Program-made: the position numbers and the translations under genes
Notes under the pieces: model-generated
The model's input: only the letters and a program-made list of their open reading frames with translations
The model's database searches: none
Told to the model about the DNA's origin: nothing
In this document: in pieces, positions 33,730 through 41,742 of the stretch
Numbering within the stretch: the first letter of the stretch is position 1
Layout of the letters: each line of letters begins with the position of its first letter
Assembly (NCBI RefSeq): GCF_900109575.1
Contig: NZ_FOAF01000009.1
Coordinates: forward strand, 1 to 64,000
Reading direction: 5' to 3'
Origin: Olivibacter domesticus
GTDB taxonomy: Bacteria > Bacteroidota > Bacteroidia > Sphingobacteriales > Sphingobacteriaceae
Length of the DNA stretch: 64,000 nucleotides

Positions 33730-33736
33730 AAAAGCA

Positions 33737-34294
33737 ATGGCTAAACAGCAGAAAGAAATAATTGTGCCCGACGGGATATTAGCAGAAAGAATATATCGCC
33801 TAAGAGACGAGAACGTCATGTTGGATAGAGATTTGGCAGATTTATATGGGGTCAAAGCAATAAGACTAAGAGAGCAAGTGCGTAGAAACATAGAGAAATT
33901 CCCCAGTCATTTCATGTTTCAACTCAATGATGCAGAGGTTGATATCATGGTATCGCAAAATGCGATACCTTCTCGACAGTACTTAGGTGGAGCACTGCCT
34001 TACGCATTTACAGAACATGGTGTGCTTATGCTATCCAATGTACTTAAAAGCAACTTGGCAATAAAAATGAGTATTAAGTTAATAGAAATATTCGTGCAGC
34101 TTCGAAAGAGTCTTAACACTTATACCGAGCTAAGTCTGGAAATTGAACGGATAAAAAAGAAACTCAATAACCAAGATAAAAATATCGAACTGGTATTTCA
34201 ATATCTTGATGAATTGGTAGAAAAAAAAGAATCGCCCGCTTCAACGGAAAGAAAACAGATTGGGTATGTACTTGGAAAAGAAAATCAAAATTAA
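33737..34294 (+). CDS. ORF6N-domain protein
   Basis: From MAKQQKEIIVPDGILAERIY the protein is 185 aa, with the full ORF6N domain (YRLRDENVMLDRDLADLYGV, then RLREQVRRNIEKFPSHFMFQ, MVSQNAIPSRQYLGGALPYA and FTEHGVLMLSNVLKSNLAI) and a C-terminal coiled coil (YTELSLEIERIKKKLNNQDK). ORF6N proteins are thought to bind DNA and act in phage or island gene control. An upstream GTG start is possible, but the ATG follows AAAAAAGCA closely and the previous ORF6N stop is eight bases before it. The codons for MVSQNAIP form a DNA palindrome (arms GGTATCGCA/TGCGATACC at 33949-33969). It is the intact copy among several ORF6N fragments in this window. Confidence 0.8.
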   Translation: MAKQQKEIIVPDGILAERIYRLRDENVMLDRDLADLYGVKAIRLREQVRRNIEKFPSHFMFQLNDAEVDIMVSQNAIPSRQYLGGALPYAFTEHGVLMLSNVLKSNLAIKMSIKLIEIFVQLRKSLNTYTELSLEIERIKKKLNNQDKNIELVFQYLDELVEKKESPASTERKQIGYVLGKENQN

Positions 34295-34318
34295 ATATAA
34301 GAAATACCCTAGCGAAGA

Positions 34319-34437
34319 GACTTTGAAAATGCTGTAGACGAAGCAACACGGTTTGCGAAAAATGTGTTGTGATCATTTTGCTGACGTCAGCAAAATGATC
34401 ACAACAAGAGAAAGAAGCAACGTACTGACAGAATGAG
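34319..34437 (+). pseudogene. Fragment of a BRO/DinD-like gene containing the 42-bp palindrome
   Basis: One frame reads DFENAVDEATRFAKNVL and stops. A shifted frame continues DHFADVSKMITTRERSNVLT and stops. The HFADVSKM block matches the C-terminal part of BRO/DinD-type proteins. The end (ACAACAAGAGAAAGAAGCAA) recurs at 51605 where a longer BRO-like remnant follows. The fragment has no start and is interrupted by a frame change at the palindrome, so it is not expected to be functional. Confidence 0.5.
34365..34406. repeat. Perfect 42-bp palindrome
   Basis: The left half is TGTTGTGATCATTTTGCTGA followed by C, and the right half is its exact reverse complement with no loop (centre GAC|GTC). 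A degraded relative with arms ATCATTTTGCTG/CAGCAAAATGAT and loop GTGT lies at 54409-54436. The right half with its downstream sequence recurs at 51587-51626. It could extrude a cruciform or bind a dimeric protein. Confidence 0.9.
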
Positions 34438-34497
34438 TATGATGTATGGTCTGGGGAATAAACTTTTAAAAAATTGTTATCATTAAAAAACTAAGCT

Positions 34498-34719
34498 ATG
34501 TTTTCACTCGGAATATTATTGATGTATCTCATATGGATAGGATTTATCGCCATCGTGCTTTACGGTTTATATAAAGTGTTATCTGCGTTACTGGATCGGT
34601 ACTTAGTAGCCAAACATGATCATACCGCCGCACTTAGAGAACAAAACAAGGTCTTGAAAGAAATCGCTATAGCCATGAAAGAGAATGGTGGTCGTAGTTC
34701 TACAACCGATGTGGGTTAA
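34498..34719 (+). CDS. Small single-pass membrane protein
   Basis: This 73-aa protein has an N-terminal membrane helix (LGILLMYLIWIGFIAIVLYG) and a charged cytoplasmic tail with a heptad-like pattern (HDHTAALREQNKVLKEIAIA). Its leader AAAAAACTAAGCT is shared with the 299-aa gene at 38044 (ACAAAACTAAGCT), so both probably use the same type of initiation region. No family is recognised. Size, single helix and accessory location resemble small effector or membrane-associated proteins of defence and toxin islands, but nothing proves such a role. It is 45 bp upstream of the ABM-domain gene. Confidence 0.55.
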   Translation: MFSLGILLMYLIWIGFIAIVLYGLYKVLSALLDRYLVAKHDHTAALREQNKVLKEIAIAMKENGGRSSTTDVG

Positions 34720-34764
34720 TGGAGTTATACGGTTCAGTTGCAAAATAAAAAGAAACCATCATCA

Positions 34765-35070
34765 ATGATACTAGAATCAGCTATATTATATGTAAAGCCT
34801 GAACTACAGGAGCAGTTTGAGAAAGATTTCCAAATAGCAGGGCAATATATTAGCTCGATCAACGGATACATCAGGCACTCGCTATCCAAATGTATTGAGC
34901 AACCAAATAAGTATCTTCTATTAGTAGAATGGGAAACTTTAGAAGATCACACTATTGGCTTCCGCGAATCGCCGCAATATCTAGAGTGGAAAAAATTGTT
35001 GCACCATTACTACGATCCGTTTCCAATAGTGGAACATTATACCAACATAATTTCAAATAATAACAGCTAG
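34765..35070 (+). CDS. Antibiotic biosynthesis monooxygenase (ABM) domain protein
   Basis: From MILESAILYVKPELQEQFEK the protein is 101 aa, one ferredoxin-like ABM fold: an N-terminal strand, the helix QEQFEKDFQIAGQYISSING, the strand YLLLVEWETLEDHTIGFRES and the C-terminal helix and strand (YDPFPIVEHYTNI). ABM proteins include quinol monooxygenases and haem-degrading enzymes; many are uncharacterised. A weak upstream TTG start would add nine polar residues. It follows the small membrane protein and precedes a truncated SnoaL-like gene, and these two enzyme types are often neighbours in Bacteroidota. Substrate unknown. Confidence 0.8.
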   Translation: MILESAILYVKPELQEQFEKDFQIAGQYISSINGYIRHSLSKCIEQPNKYLLLVEWETLEDHTIGFRESPQYLEWKKLLHHYYDPFPIVEHYTNIISNNNS

Positions 35071-35087
35071 CATATAAACCTAAATAT

Positions 35088-35261
35088 ATGAACCAAAATC
35101 ATCCGAATCTAAAATTAATACATGAATTCTTCCGCATCTATGCCAGCAACGAAGTAGAGCAACTAGGTACTGTTTTAGCAGAAGATATCAAATGGCATAT
35201 TGGTGGTAAACAGCGTAAAAACCCTTCAATGATTCTTCAAGCAAAAACTTTCAGACCGTGA
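35088..35261 (+). pseudogene. Truncated SnoaL-like protein
   Basis: The first 38 residues (MNQNHPNLKLIHEFFRIYAS, then NEVEQLGTVLAEDIKWHI) match the start of the intact SnoaL-like gene at 37541, and the preceding leader (ACAGCTAGCATATAAACCT) matches too. After that the frame runs out through unrelated sequence (GGKQRKNPSMILQAKTFRP) and stops at 57 aa. It looks like the 5' end of a duplicated SnoaL-like gene cut off where the segment carrying the AIPR gene begins. Confidence 0.75.
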
Positions 35262-35372
35262 TCCGTTAAACCTCATTTCAACGATTGAATTAATTAGTTA
35301 AAAAGCAGTTAAATATACCAATCTATTACTAGAACAAATTACGATTATATATACATCAAAAAAGAAAAAAAC

Positions 35373-37082
35373 ATGGATAGAATCACCGAAAGCCTAATGA
35401 ACGAACTTTTAAAAACGCTAGAAATACAATCATCCGGAGAAGCTAAAGATTTCGAAAAACTCGTTAACTATACTGTCGTTTCTAATGAATACAACAAAAC
35501 GTTCGACGTCGATTCAATTGCTGTTGGCGATGGCAATGATACAGGTATCGATGGAATCGCTATAATTGTTAACGGTCAACTAATAGAAAGTACAGAGGAA
35601 ATCGATGACCTTCTTGAGAAGAATAATTTTCTTGAGGTCGATTATATATTTATACAGTCAAAAACATCTTCTAAATTTGAAAGTGCAGAAATAAACACAT
35701 TCATATTCGGAATACAAGATTTCTTCTCGATACAGCCTCGGCTTGTAAGAAATGAAGATATAAAACGATTTGCAGAAGTTTCAAACTATATATTTTCCAA
35801 AGCTCCCTATTTAAGAGAAAATCCGAATATAAAACTTTACTTCGTAACTACCGGTAAATGGACTGATGACCCAAATTTGAAAGCTGTAAGAGACAATGCA
35901 ATAGAGAATCTTGAGCAAACAAATCTTTTTGACAAAGTAACTTTTATGCTTTACGGAGCAAGGGATCTGTCCGCAGCATATCGTAAGACAAAAGAATCTA
36001 GTTCAACATCTATCACCTTTACAAATAGAATTACGATCCCAAAAATCAACGGAGTATCACAGGCCTATATTGGACTATTACCCTTCAAAGAGTTCCTAAA
36101 GATAGTAGCCGATGAAGAAGGTAAAATACTAAACGTATTCGAAGATAACGTTAGAGATTTCCAAGGAGATAATAATGATGTTAACGGAGGCATAGCATCA
36201 ACGTTGAACAGCATTGATTCCGAAATATTCAGTGTGTTAAATAACGGTATAACGATTGTAGCAAGCACCATCTCTCCCACAGGTGATCAATTCACAATAA
36301 TTGATTATCAAATTGTCAATGGATGCCAAACCAGTAATGTACTATATAATAATCGAAATGGAGAAAATATCGAGAAAGTTTCTATACCGGTAAAACTTAT
36401 AGCAACTACTGATGAAGAAGTAAAGACTAGAATTACTTTAGCTACAAATAATCAAACACCGATTAAAAAGGAACAATTAGCATCTTTAACTCAATTTCAA
36501 CGAAATCTTGAGCAATACTATAATTCTTATGCGGGTGATTCAAAAATTTATTACGAGAGACGGTCGAAACAATACAATACAGACAACAATGTTTTAAAAT
36601 CGAAAATAATAACAGTGCCATATCAAATAAAGGCCTATGCCGCTATGTTTTTAGACGAACCTCACAATGTCACAAGTTATTTTGGCGCTATTGTAAAAAA
36701 ATTAAACGAGGGTAAGATGCAGATTTTCAACAACGATCATACTTTTTCCCCATACTATACTAGTGCATACGCCTACTACAAACTTGAAACATTCTTCAGA
36801 AAAAACAACATCGATTCATCATTCAAAAAAGTGCGATTTCATATACTAATGCTATTCCGACTATTATTCAGCAATGAGGCACTTCCTCCATTCAATAGTA
36901 AAAAAATGGACAATTATTGCCAAAAATTATTAGAAATATTAAATGATGATATTAAAGCATTAAAAGCATTTAAAAAGTGTACTGATATTATTGAAAATTC
37001 CAGTTTTGATAAAGCTGATAAGCAAGATGTTAAACTAGTATCTAAAACTAAGGTCTTAATTGATTATGCCAAGAATAATTAG
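35373..37082 (+). CDS. AIPR-family abortive-infection protein
   Basis: The 569-aa protein matches the AIPR (abortive infection phage resistance, PF10592) pattern. The central part carries LPFKEFLKIVADEEGKILNV, NVNGGIASTLN-like sequence, EIFSVLNNGITIVAS, YQIVNGCQTSNVLYN and LATNNQTPIKKEQLASLTQF, all hallmarks of the family. The N-terminal third has a restriction-endonuclease-like core: Asp60 in TGIDGIA and Gln95-Ser-Lys97 in YIFIQSKTSS, the Mrr-like D...QxK arrangement, so a nuclease function is plausible. AIPR proteins act in phage resistance. It is preceded by an SnoaL fragment and followed by an ORF6N fragment, so it seems to have been inserted between them. No partner gene is adjacent. Confidence 0.85.
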   Translation: MDRITESLMNELLKTLEIQSSGEAKDFEKLVNYTVVSNEYNKTFDVDSIAVGDGNDTGIDGIAIIVNGQLIESTEEIDDLLEKNNFLEVDYIFIQSKTSSKFESAEINTFIFGIQDFFSIQPRLVRNEDIKRFAEVSNYIFSKAPYLRENPNIKLYFVTTGKWTDDPNLKAVRDNAIENLEQTNLFDKVTFMLYGARDLSAAYRKTKESSSTSITFTNRITIPKINGVSQAYIGLLPFKEFLKIVADEEGKILNVFEDNVRDFQGDNNDVNGGIASTLNSIDSEIFSVLNNGITIVASTISPTGDQFTIIDYQIVNGCQTSNVLYNNRNGENIEKVSIPVKLIATTDEEVKTRITLATNNQTPIKKEQLASLTQFQRNLEQYYNSYAGDSKIYYERRSKQYNTDNNVLKSKIITVPYQIKAYAAMFLDEPHNVTSYFGAIVKKLNEGKMQIFNNDHTFSPYYTSAYAYYKLETFFRKNNIDSSFKKVRFHILMLFRLLFSNEALPPFNSKKMDNYCQKLLEILNDDIKALKAFKKCTDIIENSSFDKADKQDVKLVSKTKVLIDYAKNN

Positions 37083-37272
37083 TCTTGCGTTTTGTTTCAG
37101 AAACGAGATGGTTTGGAAAAACACAAATTCAACGTCTACTATTAATAATGACGAGTTTAGAAACTTGCTATTCCAAAATGGAACATTAAGTTGGGGCGAT
37201 ACAATACAACCCCATGCCCGTTCGCTTAACAATGTGCGGCAATGCTTCCGGAATTCCGAATAGTGGTCTTAC

Positions 37273-37315
37273 CACTTTTGTAAATATCCGCATGATACGG
37301 ATATTTACAAAAGTG
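37273..37315. terminator. Perfect 18-bp-arm hairpin downstream of AIPR
   Basis: Arms CACTTTTGTAAATATCCG and CGGATATTTACAAAAGTG are exact, with the 7-base loop CATGATA. A smaller AGTGGT/ACCACT hairpin overlaps its left end (37262-37276). No T run follows, but position and strength suggest a transcription end. The 180 bp before it hold an open frame without recognisable content. Confidence 0.6.
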
Positions 37316-37405
37316 TATTAAAAGCTTATGGATACACAGACATCTGTCTTGAAATTAACAAGGTTAGCTGCACACTGATAATCACGATAGGAATATGGAA
37401 ATTAT

Positions 37406-37510
37406 AATATCCAATATCTCGATGAATTGGCTGAGAAAAAGAATATATCATCAACCCAGCCGAACAGAAAACGGATCGGATACGAGAAAAAAGGAATACA
37501 AACCGATTAA
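37406..37510 (+). pseudogene. C-terminal fragment of an ORF6N gene
   Basis: The frame reads NIQYLDELAEKKNISSTQPN and RKRIGYEKKGIQTD. This closely matches the end of the intact ORF6N protein at 33737 (VFQYLDELVEKKESPASTER, then KQIGYVLGKE). No start or ORF6N domain is present upstream. It marks the right boundary of the segment that carries AIPR. Confidence 0.7.
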
Positions 37511-37540
37511 CGAAAACAGCTAACATATAAACCTGATTAT

Positions 37541-37987
37541 ATGGACACAAATCATCCGAACCTAGCATTAATACACGAGTTCTTCCGCATCTATGCTATC
37601 AATGAAGTAGACAAACTAGATACTATTTTAGCAGAAGATATCAAGTGGCATATACCTGGAAGACATCCGCTAAGTGGAACCAAACACGGTATTCTAGAGG
37701 TCGTGGAATACTTCGACCAATTGAACAAGGCTACTTTCCAAGCATCTCCCATCGTAATGGGTGTAAGCGATTCGACTGCCACCGTAACTGGAGCGACATC
37801 GAAGGCGAAACTAACCTCACAATATATCCTGCCTGCTGTGGAAAATCGAAATGGCAAAATCGAAGAGGTATATAACTTTCCAGAAGATCAGCATAAGGCA
37901 GATGCGTTTTTTGGAGAGGTTTATGGAGAGACTGACTTGGAAGAGGATAGCAACGCTAGAGGGGTAAAAGTCGCTAGATTGTTTTGA
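37541..37987 (+). CDS. SnoaL-like (NTF2-fold) protein
   Basis: The 148-aa protein has the NTF2-like/SnoaL pattern: an N-terminal helix (LALIHEFFRIYAINEVDKLD), TILAEDIKWHIPGRHPLSGT, the KHGILEVVEYFDQL helix and the strands SPIVMGVSDSTATVTGATSK and GKIEEVYNFPEDQHKADAFF. This fold serves hydroxynitrile-type cyclases, hydrolases and many binding proteins; the E-V-Y-N-F-P-E-D-Q-H-K-A-D motif is common to a ketosteroid-isomerase-like subgroup with unknown substrate. A fragment of a paralogue is at 35088 and another at 60557. The leader ATATAAACCTGATTAT resembles those of other genes in this array. Confidence 0.8.
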   Translation: MDTNHPNLALIHEFFRIYAINEVDKLDTILAEDIKWHIPGRHPLSGTKHGILEVVEYFDQLNKATFQASPIVMGVSDSTATVTGATSKAKLTSQYILPAVENRNGKIEEVYNFPEDQHKADAFFGEVYGETDLEEDSNARGVKVARLF

Positions 37988-38043
37988 GAAGACCTATGGT
38001 AATTGTTGAGGTTTCAAAAAATTGAAGTTTACAAAACTAAGCT

Positions 38044-38943
38044 ATGGCATATCTAACACAATATTCGTACAGCAAATTGTGTCAAAAGGTGGATATTGAT
38101 TTCGACACCTCCTTGAACAGTTTTATATGGCATATTTATGATGATAACGAACTTTACTATATTTTAAATAAAAGGGACATTGAATATCTGTTTAAGTATA
38201 AGTTAATATTGGAAGATGAGAAAAAGTTTGCAGTGGAATATTTTGTAATTGTTCCTAAAGAAGAAGATTCAAAAGAATGGGTATTTAACAAAGGAGGTAA
38301 GACTAAATATCATATGTCCCTGGATTGCCAATTGCTTCGAAAGGACTATGTCGACTTTTATATACCTCGTGAAATTAGAAGTCTGGGCGATTCGGCCATA
38401 GACGAATATAGAATTTGGTTTAGTAAAAATCGTTTTGCAGAAAAATTTAAAGCAAAGTCAATAGGCAACGACGCAATAATATCTGCTTTCAACTCTAAAT
38501 ATCCGAAAAAGTACTGTATACAGCCCATTGCAGAAGGCTCGAATATTCTGGTCATTGAAAAGCCGAATAGTAAAAACATTGAAGTAAAAAAGCATTTTGA
38601 CCTTCGCTATTTTAAAAACCGGATCGACTTTCTTAAGCAAAAATTTCACAATGAATTCACATGCAAAAATACTCGAACAATGTCAAAATTTAGATTTCTA
38701 GACAAGAAAACTGACGAAGAGATCCGAAATGTTTTTTCTGAAATTTTTTCACCGTTATTCGTAGAAAACTATGGTCTTGAAAAAATAAGAAGCAAATTTA
38801 AACAGGCTATTGAAGTCATTAACGAGATTATCAGTCTAGTTCTTGAATATTTGAGATGGAAGTGGAATTTTCTTGACAAGCAATTTGACGAAATATCATT
38901 AGAATCGTTCGGGTTAGAATGCTGCCACGCCTGTTCTTTTTAA
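38044..38943 (+). CDS. Hypothetical protein with conserved-looking His/Cys residues
   Basis: The 299-aa protein has blocks that look conserved: GGKTKYHMSLDCQLLRKDYV, DFYIPREIRSLGDSAIDEYR (then IWFSKN) and a C-terminal KWNFLDKQFDEISLESFGLE followed by CCHACSF. His and Cys in the first block and a Cys cluster at the very end could bind a metal. A central part is strongly basic. I do not recognise a family. It is the last gene of the plus-strand array and shares its leader ACAAAACTAAGCT with the small membrane gene at 34498. Being next to AIPR- and OLD-type genes, it may have a role in defence, but that is only association. Confidence 0.55.
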   Translation: MAYLTQYSYSKLCQKVDIDFDTSLNSFIWHIYDDNELYYILNKRDIEYLFKYKLILEDEKKFAVEYFVIVPKEEDSKEWVFNKGGKTKYHMSLDCQLLRKDYVDFYIPREIRSLGDSAIDEYRIWFSKNRFAEKFKAKSIGNDAIISAFNSKYPKKYCIQPIAEGSNILVIEKPNSKNIEVKKHFDLRYFKNRIDFLKQKFHNEFTCKNTRTMSKFRFLDKKTDEEIRNVFSEIFSPLFVENYGLEKIRSKFKQAIEVINEIISLVLEYLRWKWNFLDKQFDEISLESFGLECCHACSF

Positions 38944-38980
38944 AACGTAGGATTTGATGGAGACCCACTTTTCAATCTCC

Positions 38981-39100
38981 TGAGAGCCTAAAGTCGAGAA
39001 AGAGATAGGGCTGATCATTGAAAACAACAGGGAGCTGGAAGAAAATTATGGGCTTTGCGTATTGAAGAAGCAGAGCCTCAGCAAACCTTTTGGTCAATAA
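38981..39100 (+). pseudogene. Short coding-like fragment
   Basis: Between two stops the frame reads EPKVEKEIGLIIENNRELEE and NYGLCVLKKQSLSKPFGQ, a helical, charged segment with coding character but no start. It fills part of the 286-bp gap. A small hairpin TCGAAGCA/TGCTTCGA follows at 39143-39161. The parent family is not recognised. Confidence 0.35.
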
Positions 39101-39229
39101 TGACAGCTAACAATCTTGATGAAAGTAGGAAATCTCTTCAAGTCGAAGCAAAATGCTTCGAATGTCTACAGATTGGTATTATAGGTTTCTACAACCATCT
39201 AAATTAACTGAAACTTTAAATGGTTAACC

Positions 39230-41014
39230 TTAATTCTCCCCAGCAGCCTTTTCAGTTGACCGCTCATCGCTCACGTCCGAAGATACTGATTTATTCATAC
39301 GGGTAGCCACTTCACCCGCTAAGTCTTTATCAGTATCTAAAAATTTTAAAATCTGATCGACAAATTCTTTTAAATTTTCCGGTGACTCACCAGCATAAAT
39401 TTGATGCAGAGCAGGAACCACCCAGCGATTTTTTCTAGCCTCTAAATTAATCCAACCCTCAAGTTCTCCAACAGGCACAATAAATAATCCAATGCCATTA
39501 CAAATTTCAAGTAGTTCTCGAACATCGTCTTGTATCGCTGGATCAAATCCAATAACACCTCGTTCCTTAGCATCAGACCATTGTGTAGTCCCGCGCTTTA
39601 GCCGATTTAAAGCACCTTTTGCCCCAGCTAGAGTATGCATGCCCTCTTTTAGTTGTTCTCCAAATTCCAATGTGCTCTCTTTTATACGTACCAAAATTTC
39701 AGCATCTGAAGTAGCATTTACAGATGATGCTATTTTATTCCTTAAATTCCTCAATGGAGATTCCATTTTTTTACCTGTAAAAGATTGAATAATGTTGTCA
39801 AAATCATCTTCAGTATTTAGCAGATCTATATCTGCGATGGCTGCAACAGGAATTTTTGCCTTTACCATTAAATCAACGACATCTTTAAGCGTTTGTTTAT
39901 TGTGTGCGTGAACAAAAAGAATCTCCTGATTACCCATTTCAATCGAAGCTACACCATGGTAAATCGCACGATCCGCATCCGCTTCACAGACAATCACACC
40001 ACGATGAAAAATTGCTTCCATAACACGTTGACTAGATAATAATGGGTGTTTCGACAATTGATTAGTTGCTTCAGGAGGTACTTTGTTAAACTGCGTATCA
40101 TTGCCATGTCTATTCAATCTGAAGATGTCCACCGACCTGTCGCCTGATACAACCCCACTCAAAAAATTGGCATTATGCGTCGAAATTAAAATTTGACCAC
40201 TGAATTTATCAAGATTTTTAGATATCCATTGACCTAAAAAGCGTGCTTGTGCTGGATGTAAAAAAGCTTCTGGTTCATCCAACAGAATAATTCTGTTTTT
40301 AGTAAGTAGCAGACCTAAAATAATGCCGGCGAAACTTTTAAACCCATCACCCTGCGCATCAATGTTATTAAGCCCCTTAGTGATTGGATAAGCTTTTCGT
40401 GGGTCTTCTGGAATTTCAGGCATAACGTTAGCCACTTTTAAACATAATGTTACAAAAGAACTATAATCAAGCCTTATTTCCATATCAAACGCCTTTTTAA
40501 AAGCAGAATTCAACAAAATCTCAGATTCCTTATCTTTTAGCAAACGCTGTAATATATTTCCAGGGTCGTCTTCATGGGGATTAAACCCTTTTGTTTCCTC
40601 AACAAGCTGAAGTCTGGTTTTTGAGTTCAAGTAAGCAACTTTGTATTTAGCCAAATTACCTAGCATTAAAGATACGATATCATTATTGACGAAACTATGC
40701 TCAACGCCTTCCTTAGAAAATGAAAGATCCATTCTTGTTAATAAGTCCGCCACAATTTCGCGAGATACGATATCGCCAATCGATGTAACGCTATCGAAAT
40801 GATTAATACCGTCAAAAGCTTCAGTCGACGTTTTTGGCATCTCAAAATTTACTTGATCAAACAAAACTGGAACATAATCCATTCCTTGTTCCATAATATT
40901 TAAAATATCCCGTAGTGTTTGCGATTTACCGGAATTATTTGGACCAACGAAAACAGATATCTTTCCTAATTCTATTGTCTGCCCAGATTTTGTTATCAAA
41001 GATTCTATTTTCAT
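39230..41014 (-). CDS. OLD-family ATP-dependent nuclease (AAA ATPase with TOPRIM domain)
   Basis: The 594-aa protein has an ABC/SMC-type ATPase N-terminal half: Walker A GPNNSGKS at residues 24-31, a signature-like GDGFKSFAGIILGLLL and Walker B with D-loop in RIILLDEPEAFLHPAQARFL, then STHNANFLSG. A TOPRIM domain follows (VIVCEADADRAIYHGV, then KIPVAAIADIDLLNTEDDFD). This is the OLD (overcoming lysogenization defect) layout; such proteins nick or degrade DNA and include anti-phage systems such as GajA. No UvrD-type GajB helicase is adjacent. A decayed DUF2075 helicase C-terminus lies just upstream on the same strand. Intact motifs suggest an active protein. Confidence 0.85.
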   Translation of the reverse strand: MKIESLITKSGQTIELGKISVFVGPNNSGKSQTLRDILNIMEQGMDYVPVLFDQVNFEMPKTSTEAFDGINHFDSVTSIGDIVSREIVADLLTRMDLSFSKEGVEHSFVNNDIVSLMLGNLAKYKVAYLNSKTRLQLVEETKGFNPHEDDPGNILQRLLKDKESEILLNSAFKKAFDMEIRLDYSSFVTLCLKVANVMPEIPEDPRKAYPITKGLNNIDAQGDGFKSFAGIILGLLLTKNRIILLDEPEAFLHPAQARFLGQWISKNLDKFSGQILISTHNANFLSGVVSGDRSVDIFRLNRHGNDTQFNKVPPEATNQLSKHPLLSSQRVMEAIFHRGVIVCEADADRAIYHGVASIEMGNQEILFVHAHNKQTLKDVVDLMVKAKIPVAAIADIDLLNTEDDFDNIIQSFTGKKMESPLRNLRNKIASSVNATSDAEILVRIKESTLEFGEQLKEGMHTLAGAKGALNRLKRGTTQWSDAKERGVIGFDPAIQDDVRELLEICNGIGLFIVPVGELEGWINLEARKNRWVVPALHQIYAGESPENLKEFVDQILKFLDTDKDLAGEVATRMNKSVSSDVSDERSTEKAAGEN

Positions 41015-41209
41015 AGGTTCAATTGTGATTCACAAGATAAATATTTTATTTTGTCGTATTTGGAGAAAATCTCAATATTCCTAATAAAACATCAACTATT
41101 ATTGCAGAAATATTTAGAACATCTGACTATATTAACCTTTTTAAAATGTTGCAGGGGATGCATATTCATTCCTTATCACGTATATAACCTTATATTAACT
41201 CCTATTTCT

Positions 41210-41738
41210 TTATCCTATTCCTAAAATGTCTTTCTGTATCCTTATCCATGAAGACAAGCATAACAAGCTTTCAGCCCTCGTCCTAGCAAAACTATATAGG
41301 TGTTTTTACTAACTGCAAAAAGTTCTTACGCCCTTTCACTTGTCCATCATAGAACAATCAGAATCCCCCCACTCTGCTGTATCTGGGTTATATTTTAAAT
41401 CGATACCGAAAATAACACCCGCATAATCAAATTCGAAGCCCTATGCAGTGTACACGCATCCTACCTGATCAATCCCGCCATCGTCATAAGCCCAATATTG
41501 AGATTTTGGAATTCTTTTGCGCATTCCTGTTAGTCCTTCCTGTGCGTTCCAAGGTCTTTTATAATCACCTATTTGTACATCGTCTATCAGCTCGCTGCTT
41601 TCGGTGAGTATCTTGGTCCATGGCTAGCAAAAACCCGCCATCACTCTGGCGGTATAACCTTCTTCATGTTTTTCTCCAATTTTTCTCCAATAGCAGCTTC
41701 CAACGCTTCTGGGGATTCCACAATATTGTTGATACAGA
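41210..41738 (-). pseudogene. C-terminal remnant of a DUF2075-type DNA/RNA helicase
   Basis: Pieces in shifted frames reconstruct a known pattern: EALEAAIGEKLEKN, YTARVMAGFC then PWTKILTESSELIDDVQIGD, YKRPWNAQEGL, WAYDDGGIDQVGCVYTA, GFEFDYAGVIFGIDLKYNPD and, near the end, KNTYIVLLGRGLKACYA. This is the C-terminal part of DUF2075 (Schlafen group 3-like) helicases. At least three in-frame stops and two frame changes make it a relic. It lies between the OLD gene and the 311-aa gene, all on the minus strand. Confidence 0.75.
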
Positions 41739-41742
41739 TAAT

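Noticed and set aside
33594-33742. CRISPR or regularly spaced repeat array
   Set aside because: The palindromes here are few, irregularly spaced and lie in or beside ORF6N coding sequence. No array of equal spacers or Cas gene exists in the window.
37060-37263. 67-codon frame overlapping the end of the AIPR gene
   Set aside because: It overlaps the AIPR C-terminus, ends next to a strong hairpin and resembles no known protein; kept only as possible debris.
32087-38943. Integron-like cassette array
   Set aside because: Short same-strand genes with similar spacers suggested one, but no integron integrase is present, the spacers lack paired attC-type core sites, and several units are plainly duplicated fragments.
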